NCBI GenBank assembly: GCA_964587655.1
Contig: CAZPMT010000018.1
Location: 1 to 62,145, forward strand
Source: CAZPMT01 sp964587655
GTDB lineage: Bacteria; Hydrogenedentota; Hydrogenedentia; Hydrogenedentales; SLHB01
Length of the DNA stretch: 62,145 nucleotides
Direction: 5' to 3'
Part shown: positions 1 through 7,077 of the stretch, one piece after another
Numbering within the stretch: position 1 is the stretch's first letter
How the letters are laid out: each line of letters starts with the position of its first letter
The notes under the pieces: generated by a model
What the model was told of the DNA's origin: nothing
What the model saw: the letters and a program-made list of their open reading frames with translations, nothing else
Database searches by the model: none
Translations under genes and position numbers: made by a program

Positions 1-7
1 TCTATAA

Positions 8-472
8 ATGTCAAGCCTTTTCTCGCGCCGGGCATTTTTTCACAGGCTCTCAGAACACCTTCGGATCATTGGACCCGCTCTCGTTGTTGTAATATCGCCT
101 ACTCTGGAGCATTTAGAGAACTTATCATCCGAAGGATTGCCGTTGCCAAAGCCAAGCGAAGGACTCGCCCTCATTGATACAGGCGCAAGCGTCACAATGG
201 TCGATGAAACCATATGCCGGACATTGGGATTACAGCCCACCGGATATGAAAAAGTGGCGCATGCAGGTGGTTCAAGTGAACGTCCTTGTTTTGCCATTCA
301 AATAATGTTTCCCAACACGCCTTTCTCTGCCCCTCTTTTTCATCCGCGCGTAACCTCCGCGGATCTTCGCTTCGGAAGCCCATCATATGCCTTGCTCTTC
401 GGACGCGACTTGCTAATGCGCCTTAAGTTTACCTATAACGGGGTCGCTGGTCGTATCGAGCTTGCCCTCTAG
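8..472 (+). CDS. Retropepsin-like (clan AA) aspartic protease, small
   Basis: This is a 154-residue protein with the aspartyl-protease core ALIDTGASVTMVD (DTG at about residues 57-59) and a later hydrophobic segment ending SYALLFGRDLL, where a G-R/K-D-L/V-L motif is usual in retropepsin-like bacterial proteins. Such proteins are single-lobed and would need to dimerise to form an active site; their cellular substrates are mostly unknown. The gene lies at the window edge, and ATG at 8 is the first available start, so the true start could be further upstream or slightly internal. The N-terminal 20 residues look unlike the family and may not be translated. No partner gene is visible downstream. 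Family assignment is fairly secure; the role is unknown. Confidence 0.7.
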   Translation: MSSLFSRRAFFHRLSEHLRIIGPALVVVISPTLEHLENLSSEGLPLPKPSEGLALIDTGASVTMVDETICRTLGLQPTGYEKVAHAGGSSERPCFAIQIMFPNTPFSAPLFHPRVTSADLRFGSPSYALLFGRDLLMRLKFTYNGVAGRIELAL

Positions 473-588
473 GGATTCTTCATCTTCAAAATGTACCACT
501 ACCAAGAAGTGGCCATGAAAGAAAAAAGCGGCCAAGGAGGTTAAACCTCACCAGTCGCACATTCGCGGCTGTCTTGGTCGCAAACGAA

Positions 589-1362
589 TTATGACATCTG
601 TTGCGGAAGAGCGCAAAGGGAAAAGGCGGACTTCAATGTGTCGAGGCGGCGGCCGCTTGCGTCCCAATACACGGGGGCGCCCAGCTTTGCCCTGACCGTC
701 TGCCTGCCGGTGGTGACGCTGAAATCGTCTCCGTCGACGGAGATGTCGAATGCGACGCCGCGAATTCGCAGACCGTCGAGCCGCATCTCAGGTGCGAAGG
801 CCGGGGCGTGCGGGTTGAAGACGACGTCACCGTTGAATTCCGCCTTGACGCCGAACATGCCGAAGATGATGCACTGCGCCACCGTCACGCCGTCAATCGT
901 GCATTGGAGCGGCGTGTCTTTGCGGTAATCCACGCTGTTGGCCACGAGCGAGTCGCCCCAGTACGGCATGCGTTCGCCCCACCAGAGGATCCGGCGCAGG
1001 ATGTCGTCGGCCTCGGGCGAGTGACCCGATTTGTACAGCCGCTCGGCGATCTGCGGCGGGAAACACGCGCAGTTCCCGCCTGAGCGGGCCACTTCAAACG
1101 GACGCCAAGTGTAGTGGGCCGTCGGAATCTTCTCGCCGAACAGACGGACTTCGATCAGGAAATCCGAACTGACGTACGGCGGCGACCACATGCCGCGTAT
1201 CGATCCCACGTCCTTGTAGCTAATCCCGACGGTCGCTTTTCCATTGACGATGCCGAAATTCATTTCCTCCATGACATTCGCGTTTTCATCGCTGTAAAAA
1301 CTTTTCACTTCACCCCGCCCCCGCAGGACAGGAACGATAAGCAAGAGGAAAGGTATTGCCAA
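589..1362 (-). CDS. Glycosidase-like protein fragment, probably C-terminal part of an alpha/alpha-barrel enzyme
   Basis: The 257-residue frame has no start-to-finish family I can name. The section with WGDSLVANSVDYRKDTP followed by TIDGVTVAQCIIFGMFGV and a beta-rich tail resembles the end of alpha/alpha six-hairpin glycosidases, where a last barrel helix is followed by a small beta-sandwich. If so, the catalytic part is missing and this is an N-terminally truncated remnant. The first 15 residues are hydrophobic but poorly shaped for a signal peptide. No ribosome-binding site stands out before 1362. A decayed transposase lies about 290 bp upstream on the same strand, which fits a disrupted neighbourhood. 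The resemblance is by eye only. Confidence 0.45.
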   Translation of the reverse strand: MAIPFLLLIVPVLRGRGEVKSFYSDENANVMEEMNFGIVNGKATVGISYKDVGSIRGMWSPPYVSSDFLIEVRLFGEKIPTAHYTWRPFEVARSGGNCACFPPQIAERLYKSGHSPEADDILRRILWWGERMPYWGDSLVANSVDYRKDTPLQCTIDGVTVAQCIIFGMFGVKAEFNGDVVFNPHAPAFAPEMRLDGLRIRGVAFDISVDGDDFSVTTGRQTVRAKLGAPVYWDASGRRLDTLKSAFSLCALPQQMS

Positions 1363-1652
1363 AGTGTCTCTCCCGTATCACTCAAAGGCCGAACATAGAG
1401 CGTAACCGTTCACAGCCACGGGGACGGATTTCATAGCAAGGCAAACCCGTCATTCCCGCGAAGGGGAACTTCCAAGAACCGATCTTCCCATAGCGTATCG
1501 TTCTCTGCGTCAAGTCGCGGATCGACCGGGTACCGGTTAGGGGTCGCTATGGGCTCACGACGTTTGGAGCGCCATACGGTTTCCGTTCCGTGTTGATGGA
1601 TCCTAGCCCGTTTTTCGGGCGGGATTGTGGTCCTGCCCTTTGTTCTTCGTCC

Positions 1653-2850
1653 TCATACTATCCTGCTTCTTGCTGGAACCATGGGTTTCCAGAGCCCAGA
1701 CAACAGCACCAGGTTGTGCACGAACTGCCGCCACAGTAATTCCGCCTCCGCGCCCGCGCGGTCCCACATTCGGCACCGGCCCCAGTGTAGCAGATTGTTC
1801 AGGCGCGCAACCGTTCCCTCGCACACCACCCACCGCGCGTTTTTCTGGCATCGGCCTTCGACGGTATCGAGCCGTTGGGCAATCGTCTCGAGCCTCTCCT
1901 TATATAAAGGAACGGTTCACATAACGTCCGCTTTGGCTCTTGGGGCGGCACTGCGGTTTGGCCGGACAGGATTGGCAGGCCTCCGTGGGAGCTTGATATA
2001 CCGCCGCCGTCTTGCCGTCGTTGAGCTTGCGCCAGTTCATGCACTGTCACTGAGGGCAACGCATCGTATCGGTCGATTCATCGTAGCTAAGCCTATCCGC
2101 CTGGTATTCGGGCGATACGCCCTGCGCCATGCGATTGGCAGTACGGTTTTCGGGCACGAAACACTGTATCCCCTTCTTCTCAAGCGCGTCGAGTTGCAGC
2201 GTGTCGTGACACGCGCCGTCCGCCGTGATGGACTGCGCCACGTCGCCTCCTTGGGCTATCCCAAGTTCCGCCAGTACCGCTTGCGCCTGCTCACACTGCG
2301 GTTGAAGCTGTCCGCCATCACCGCCCGCGTCCACCAGCGACCGGCTGATGATGACCCCAGAATCCAAGTCCGTCACCACCTGCGCGTTGTAACCCGGCGC
2401 ATACGAACCATCCTTCTGCCGCTTGAGCCCCGCGTCCGGTTCCGTCACCGTCAACCGGTCCGACGCATCGTTAAGTCCGCGCGCCGCCATCTCCGCAAGG
2501 GCCTGCTTCACACGTTGCCGCCGGCGCTCCAACGCCTTCAACTCCTCGGACTCCGAATCGGAATCCGCGCGCGCGAGCTTCTCCCGGATGACCTCTTCCA
2601 GATGCTGCTCCAGGACTTCCAAGTGCTTGCGCTTCTTCACCCAATGCCGTGAGGACGCCGCCCGTACAATCGTGCCATCCACACCCATGTTCTCCCCGGG
2701 CAAAAGGCCGTTGCGCCCCAAGGCCCCAGCACTTGCGTGCTCAGCGAAGCAAGCGCCTCGACATGTTCCTTGCGAAAATCGCACAACTTACTCTTCTCGA
2801 CGATCCTCCTGCGGGTTTTCCCGCGTTCAGCCAGTGTTCTTGGGCGCAGA
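1653..2850 (-). pseudogene. Degenerate IS1182-family transposase
   Basis: Three frames on the minus strand together spell an IS1182-type transposase. The largest open part (2047-2784) contains GENMGVDGTIVRAASS with the first catalytic Asp, a charged coiled-coil linker, and YNAQVVTDLDSGVIIS. An in-frame TGA near 2047 is followed by the continuation QCMNWRKLNDGKTAAVY. After a frameshift near 1905 the C-terminus continues as RLNNLLHWGRCRMW and ends about 1653. At the N-terminus the family-like reading RRIVEKSKLCDFRKEHVEAL near 2740-2810 is in another frame from the main one. So at least one nonsense codon and two frameshifts are present and the element is dead. No terminal inverted repeats or target duplication could be identified. 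Confidence 0.82.
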
Positions 2851-2934
2851 ACTCTCCGAAATCACGTAAACCATTCCGCGCCGGACCCGGTTCTCCGATT
2901 TCCGGAAAAAGGCATTCAATAATGAGATAGTGTA

Positions 2935-3024
2935 TATTAGGTTTCCCAGCTCAGACTGAAACAGTCCTTTCGGCGGTATTGGCGTAAGTCCTTGACATGA
3001 AATACTATATGCGCAAACCTAATA
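2935..3024. repeat. 10-bp inverted repeat upstream of PEP-CTERM promoter
   Basis: TATTAGGTTT (2935-2944) and its exact reverse complement AAACCTAATA (3015-3024) are separated by 70 bp. The right arm ends two bases before the sigma-54 promoter. It could be a pair of activator-binding half sites or a relic of the neighbouring mobile element; the sequence does not decide. Confidence 0.4.
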
Positions 3025-3025
3025 C

Positions 3026-3042
3026 TTGGCGCGATTCTTGCT
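3026..3042 (+). promoter_or_regulatory. Sigma-54 (-24/-12) promoter for PEP-CTERM gene
   Basis: TTGGCGCGATTCTTGCT matches the sigma-54 consensus TGGCACG-N4-TTGCW, with the invariant GG and GC exactly ten bases apart (3028-3029 and 3040-3041). It lies 63 bp before the ATG at 3105. The second PEP-CTERM gene in the window has an equivalent site. Confidence 0.7.
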
Positions 3043-3104
3043 CATGCAAGGGCATGGTTTTTGGGTGATGTGGGCAACTTTAGCAAAAGAGGAGGAATTC
3101 GCTA

Positions 3105-3758
3105 ATGAGGATCATGGGGCTCTGTTTGACCGCGGTCGCTATCATGCTTTCTGCGGGAACTGCGGGTGCAACGTTGCTGGATTTTGACTTTGCCGGAAAC
3201 TTCACATACGACAATGACTTGCTGTTGTTCACATTTACGGTGGATGAACTCAGCAACGTGACGGTCTTCTCGTCGTCGTGGGTCAACGGCGGATTTGACC
3301 CGATGCTGGGTATCTGGGACGCCGCGGGCGTCCAGATGGCGTTTCAGGATGACGGGGGCGTCGTGGGAAGCACGGTTTCGAATGGCGTCTCATATAATAC
3401 AGGGGTTTGGGATTCCTACTACACCGTCTCATTGAATACCGGAGTCTACACCGCTTCGGTCACGCAGTACTCTAACTTCCCAGTCGACGGGATTAACCCG
3501 GGCGTCGCCCTGCTTTCGGATGGGTTCCAATACGACGGCGCGTCGCACCAGCATTTCACCCGGGATTTGGGCTATGGGCCGGAGCCGTACTTTAACGGCG
3601 TTTGGAGCGACCATGACGCGCGGCAGTCGTTCTGGGCGTTCCATCTGCTGAATGTGGCTGATGTTGAAGCTCCTCCCCCCATCCCTGAGCCGGCGACAAT
3701 CAGTCTGCTGGGAATGGGCTTGCTGGGGTTTCTGGCGCGTCGGTACCGCCGGGCATAG
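3105..3758 (+). CDS. PEP-CTERM sorting domain protein, DVUA0089-like
   Basis: This is an exported protein of 217 residues. It has a signal peptide (residues 1-22, ending at TAGA), a beta-rich extracellular body, and a C-terminal PEP-CTERM signal: EPATISLLGMGLLGFLARRYRR, that is PEP-like box, hydrophobic stretch, basic tail. The body (DYDNDLLLFTF-type opening, GGFDPMLGIWD, then DDGG) resembles the DVUA0089 family often joined to this sorting signal. Exosortase is expected to cleave at the PEP box; none is encoded in the window. A strong ribosome-binding site (GAGGAGG, 3090-3096) sets the start at 3105, and a sigma-54 promoter lies upstream. The ligand or matrix role is unknown. Confidence 0.85.
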   Translation: MRIMGLCLTAVAIMLSAGTAGATLLDFDFAGNFTYDNDLLLFTFTVDELSNVTVFSSSWVNGGFDPMLGIWDAAGVQMAFQDDGGVVGSTVSNGVSYNTGVWDSYYTVSLNTGVYTASVTQYSNFPVDGINPGVALLSDGFQYDGASHQHFTRDLGYGPEPYFNGVWSDHDARQSFWAFHLLNVADVEAPPPIPEPATISLLGMGLLGFLARRYRRA

Positions 3759-3809
3759 TTTCTCCGGTTCTTCCGGTTTTCGCGTCGCGTAGTTCAGGGG
3801 CACGCATGC

Positions 3810-4190
3810 TCCCGTCTACGCGACGCGCCGTTCCGTCGGCACCTTCCCATTGAAACACGCTGTAGGCAAACTCCGTGAAACGGCCACACGTGATTTTCGT
3901 CGTCACGAAGGTGTCGACGTGGGCCTTCTTCAAGATCTGCGGCAAGGACCACGTGTATCCGAACGCGTTAGGCAGCCACGCCGTGCGCGAATGAATCCCG
4001 AATTCCTTCCGGGAATAGCGATTGCCTTACAACAACTACCGCACCAACGCCTCGGCGAACGGCACGTTGGAGTCGCTTTCGACCCACATCGCGCCGAACG
4101 GCCCCCAGCGTCCTTCCTTGACGCGTTTTTCAATCCGCGCGTAGGGTTTTCGGGATAGTGCCCCTGCATCCATTCGTACTGGACAGGTTG
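3810..4190 (-). pseudogene. Internal fragment of a GH38 alpha-mannosidase
   Basis: Reading the minus strand gives QPVQYEWMQGHYPE, a frameshift, YARIEKRVKEGRWGPFGAMW, then VESDSNVPFAEALVR, stop, LL, stop, GNRYSRKEFGIHSRTAWLPN, then FGYTWSLPQILKKAHVDTFV. This matches the GH38 core (EGRW..GGMWVEPD.N.P.GE..VRQLL and WLPD.FGY...LPQILKK). The two stop codons sit where Gln (CAG to TAG) and Tyr would be expected in the same frame, so these are point mutations. Only about 125 codons of an enzyme usually over 800 residues long survive. The upstream edge joins a truncated HepT gene directly. Confidence 0.75.
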
Positions 4191-4191
4191 G

Positions 4192-4347
4192 CTCGCCGAT
4201 GATCTCAACATGCCTCTCAACGGCGCCGCGCAACATCCTGTCGTGCAGATACTCGGCGTATGAGCGGCCGGCTACAAACCCTCGTATTGCCTTCGCTGCA
4301 TCCAGCATATCCCAGAGATAGGCCGCATCGCGGGGTTCAGGCCGCAT
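4192..4347 (-). pseudogene. Truncated HepT-like (DUF86) toxin remnant
   Basis: Beginning at ATG 4347, which overlaps the end of the upstream mntA-like gene by 11 bp, the frame reads RDAAYLWDMLDAAKAIRGF and later GAVERHVEIIGE, the typical first half of HepT-family proteins. After about 52 residues the similarity stops abruptly and alpha-mannosidase sequence begins. The catalytic R-x4-6-H-x-Y motif of HepT, which lies in the second half, is absent, so the product cannot be an active RNase. Confidence 0.8.
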
Positions 4348-4642
4348 ATATGATCTCCCGCGTGGCAAGGATCTCTTTCTTGCGGAATGGGTTTCGGAGA
4401 CCGCGCTTGGACGTGAGATCCACGGGGCGTCCGAACATTGCCCCGAGTTCATCCTTCATGTCGATCCATTCATAAAGAGTCCAGTGCGCGTCCTCCGCGA
4501 ATTCGATCAGGACGTCGATATCGCTCTCCGCATGGAAGTCGTTGCGCAAGACGGATCCGAACAGCGCCATCTCAGCGATCCGCCACTTTCGGCAGAAGGC
4601 TTCGATGTCCTCACGAGGAACATCTAGTCGACAAAGGCTCAT
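4337..4642 (-). CDS. MntA-like nucleotidyltransferase antitoxin
   Basis: About 101 residues form a minimal nucleotidyltransferase. It has the motif GSVLRNDFHAESDIDVL (GS-x10-D-x-D), and ends RNPFRKKEILATREIIYA, typical of MntA. Members of the family inactivate HepT toxins by adding AMP groups to a tyrosine. ATG at 4642 is preferred because the moxR stop is at 4657 and the next upstream ATG (4672) would lie inside moxR. The hepT partner downstream is truncated, leaving an orphan antitoxin. The frame itself is intact. Confidence 0.82.
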   Translation of the reverse strand: MSLCRLDVPREDIEAFCRKWRIAEMALFGSVLRNDFHAESDIDVLIEFAEDAHWTLYEWIDMKDELGAMFGRPVDLTSKRGLRNPFRKKEILATREIIYAA

Positions 4643-4656
4643 TTCGTGCTCCTCGT

Positions 4657-5661
4657 CTAGCGCGCCTGCCAATCGCCGGCGGGAACGCGGACCTCGCCGA
4701 CGAGTTCCGCGAGAACGTTGCGCGCGGTAACGCGGCGAAGCCGGCTCTCGGGATTCAGGATGAGACGGTGTTCAATGACGGGATGGGCCAGGGCCTTCAC
4801 GTCGTCTGGGATCACGTAGCCCCGGCCCTGGATGGCGGCGAAGGACTGCGCCATGCGAAACAGCGCCATGGACGCGCGCGGGCTGGCCCCGACCGTCAGG
4901 TGAGAGGACGTGCGCGTCCGCGTCACGAGTTGCAGGAGATAGTCGCGGACCTTTTCGTGAACGAAAATCTGCCGCACGGCCGCCTGCATGCGCAGGATCG
5001 TTGCCGCATCGGCAACGGGACCGAGGTTGTCGATGGGATGGCCCATGCGTGTACGCTCGAGGATCTCGGATTCCGCGTAGAGGCTCGGATAACCGACGGA
5101 CAACTTGACCATGAACCTGTCGAGCTGGGCTTCCGGCAGCGGGAATGTCCCTTCGTGTTCGACAGGGTTCTGCGTGGCGAAGACAATGAAGGGCTGCGTC
5201 AGTTTGTAGGTCTTGCCGTCGATGGAGACCTGCCCCTCGCTCATGGCTTCGAGCAGAGACGACTGCGTGCGCGGCGTCGCGCGGTTGATTTCGTCGGCAA
5301 CGACCACTTGCGCGAATACCGGGCCGCGCCGGAACTCGAAGTCCTGCGTTTTTTGGTTGTAGATCGATACGCCGCCGACGTCGGAGGGAAGAAGGTCCGG
5401 CGTGCACTGAATGCGCGTGTACGTGCATCCGCTCGAAACAGCCACGGCTCGCGCAAGCATCGTTTTCGCCACACCCGGCACGTCTTCAAGCAGCACGTGG
5501 CCGCCCGCCAGAAACGCGGCCAGCGCCGCTTTTACGACCGCCGTCTTGTCCAGAACGACCTTCTCGATATTGCCGATAACATCCTTCAGGACTTGCCGAA
5601 ACTCCGCCACGGCACGACCCCCGCTTGTACCCGTTTCATGACCACGCCTCAGATCATACAA
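4657..5661 (-). CDS. MoxR-family AAA+ ATPase
   Basis: This is a complete MoxR ATPase of 334 residues. The Walker A region is GGHVLLEDVPGVAKTML and Walker B is VVVADEINRA. Also present are the sensor ATQNPVEHEGTFPLPEAQLD and a C-terminal lid domain with GASPRASMAL. Family members act as chaperones that insert metals or mature von Willebrand-domain partners, usually next to DUF58 and transglutaminase genes. None of those partners is adjacent here, so its client is unknown. ATG 5661 gives a 17-residue N-terminal extension; a GTG at 5610 (VAEFRQVLKDVI) is a plausible alternative start closer to the family N-terminus. Confidence 0.9.
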   Translation of the reverse strand: MYDLRRGHETGTSGGRAVAEFRQVLKDVIGNIEKVVLDKTAVVKAALAAFLAGGHVLLEDVPGVAKTMLARAVAVSSGCTYTRIQCTPDLLPSDVGGVSIYNQKTQDFEFRRGPVFAQVVVADEINRATPRTQSSLLEAMSEGQVSIDGKTYKLTQPFIVFATQNPVEHEGTFPLPEAQLDRFMVKLSVGYPSLYAESEILERTRMGHPIDNLGPVADAATILRMQAAVRQIFVHEKVRDYLLQLVTRTRTSSHLTVGASPRASMALFRMAQSFAAIQGRGYVIPDDVKALAHPVIEHRLILNPESRLRRVTARNVLAELVGEVRVPAGDWQAR

Positions 5662-6161
5662 GCCCGCGCGCGTACAAGTAAAGCGGCCCCAGGTCCAGCG
5701 TCACAACGAGGACTATCAGAGGGAAAACAGACGTCTATTGAAAAGCTCACGAACCTGGAGTTCAGTATGAGATGCTGTGTCCTGTGTCCGGATGCGTCTC
5801 AGAGCCTGTCGAAAAGGGTCTGCGCTACGGTCCACAGGCCGCTCAAGTAAACCGCGTTGTGACTAGATCCTCCAGGGCTGCGGACAGCTACTGCGCGAAT
5901 GAAAGTTGTCATTCCTGAATAACCTTCGCCCGTCGCGGTGTAAAGGCAGGAAGCCGAGTCGCGCCCAGTGACTGGAGATCAAACAGGACAGTAGGATTGC
6001 CCCGCTAACTTGTCAGACGTTGGATTGGGTTTCCTCAAGCCAGCAAAGCTCTGTAGCTAAATGCTTTATGCTGTTTAGTCCGCCGCAGAAGGTTCCTGTC
6101 ATATCGTGTCTTGTGAGGAATGCCCGCGGCGGGCGCGCCTCTTTCGCAATGCCGGTAAGTC
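5662..6161. other. Intergenic region, no gene seen
   Basis: About 500 bp between the divergent moxR and PEP-CTERM genes. No open frame with recognisable protein content, RNA structure or repeat was identified. The sigma-54 promoter of the next gene begins at 6162. Confidence 0.5.
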
Positions 6162-6178
6162 TCGGCATGCCTCTTGCA
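6162..6178 (+). promoter_or_regulatory. Sigma-54 (-24/-12) promoter for second PEP-CTERM gene
   Basis: TCGGCATGCCTCTTGCA fits TGGCAYG-N4-TTGCW, with GG (6164-6165) and GC (6176-6177) ten bases apart. It stands 52 bp before the ATG at 6231, the same arrangement as the site at 3026. Confidence 0.7.
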
Positions 6179-6230
6179 GTGATATCGCCAGTGTCATGCG
6201 TAGATCAAACTAATAACAGGAGTGACTGAA

Positions 6231-6866
6231 ATGAAGAAAGCTAGGGGAAGCAAGACGTTGCCCATGGCTGTGGCTTGCACGCTGTTGGCGCTTGTGGCGA
6301 TGTCCGCGGGTGCGGACACAATAACCTTCAGCGGCCCGGTCATGAGCGACTATGATGTACCGTACACCGTGTTCGATGCCATCATCGATTACTCGTATGC
6401 GACCGGGGTACTGACCTTGGACATCCAGAACGACACGGCGTCGCCGTATGCGTACACGCTTTCGAACCTGTGCTTCAACGTATCGAGTGACGTTACGGGC
6501 ATGTCCATTCTGAACGACGGCAGCCTGACCGGCACGAGCCTGACCCCGGATGATCATGGCGATGGTTTTGGCATATTCGACTACGGGTTCGACCTCGGTC
6601 AGGGGAACAACGGGATTCTCGCGGGCGGCAACGAGACTGTGACGTTCAACGTCACCGGATCGGGTCTCGACACGTCGGATTTCTTCAACGGCCTTTCCAT
6701 TAGCCCGAACAATCCCCAGCTTGCGACCATCCATTTCACGCGGGGTCCTGACGGGGACAGCACGTGGGTTACGCCGGGAATCGTGCCGGAGCCTGCCAGC
6801 ATTTCGCTGCTGGGCATGGCCCTGGTCGGCTTGGTTGTACGTCGCGTTCGCAACCGCGCGGCGTGA
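6231..6866 (+). CDS. PEP-CTERM sorting domain protein, hypothetical body
   Basis: This exported protein of about 211 residues starts MKKARGSKTLPMAVACTLLA, with a signal peptide ending near residue 28 (MSAGADT). A beta-rich body follows, and then a C-terminal sorting signal EPASISLLGMALVGLVVRR. The body has repeated Asp/Gly/Thr-rich strands but no domain I recognise. ATG 6231 is chosen over a GTG at 6222 because AGGAG (6218-6222) is correctly spaced from it. A sigma-54 promoter precedes the gene and a strong terminator follows, so it is a single-gene unit. Exosortase-dependent anchoring is inferred from the signal. Confidence 0.85.
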   Translation: MKKARGSKTLPMAVACTLLALVAMSAGADTITFSGPVMSDYDVPYTVFDAIIDYSYATGVLTLDIQNDTASPYAYTLSNLCFNVSSDVTGMSILNDGSLTGTSLTPDDHGDGFGIFDYGFDLGQGNNGILAGGNETVTFNVTGSGLDTSDFFNGLSISPNNPQLATIHFTRGPDGDSTWVTPGIVPEPASISLLGMALVGLVVRRVRNRAA

Positions 6867-6890
6867 CTTAACACATTAGAGCAAGGAACG

Positions 6891-6929
6891 TTTCCGCCTC
6901 CCCTGAACCGGGGGGCGGAAACTTTTTTT
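6891..6929 (+). terminator. Rho-independent terminator after PEP-CTERM gene
   Basis: GTTTCCGCC (6891-6899) pairs with GGCGGAAAC (6914-6922), extended by inner CCCC/GGGG pairing around a short loop, and is followed at once by seven T (6923-6929). Confidence 0.92.
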
Positions 6930-6982
6930 GTCGCGTTGACCGTTCTGTTTGCGACAAACCGCATCGAAGAGGCGGTCGTGAT

Positions 6983-7011
6983 TTGTACGCTTTTCCGGGT
7001 TGTGTTATGAT
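6983..7011 (+). promoter_or_regulatory. Sigma-70-type promoter for ftsH
   Basis: TTGTAC (6983-6988), a 17-bp spacer and TATGAT (7006-7011) lie 66 bp before the ftsH ATG, downstream of the preceding terminator. Confidence 0.55.
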
Positions 7012-7077
7012 TAGTTGAGAGTCGCCGATCCAAACGCGTGGCGATTTCCCCTGTAAAGCGAGGTTCTTGAAAGTCTT

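Noticed and set aside
1627..2652. 341-codon open frame on the plus strand
   Set aside because: It is the antisense of the degenerate IS1182 transposase, and its Arg-rich translation has no family features.
2994..3025. Sigma-70 promoter TTGACA before the first PEP-CTERM gene
   Set aside because: No -10 box at a 16-18 bp distance; the adjacent sigma-54 site fits much better.
4438..5850. 470-codon open frame on the plus strand over moxR
   Set aside because: Antisense of an unmistakable MoxR ATPase; composition is dominated by Arg and Ala as expected from a reversed GC-rich gene.
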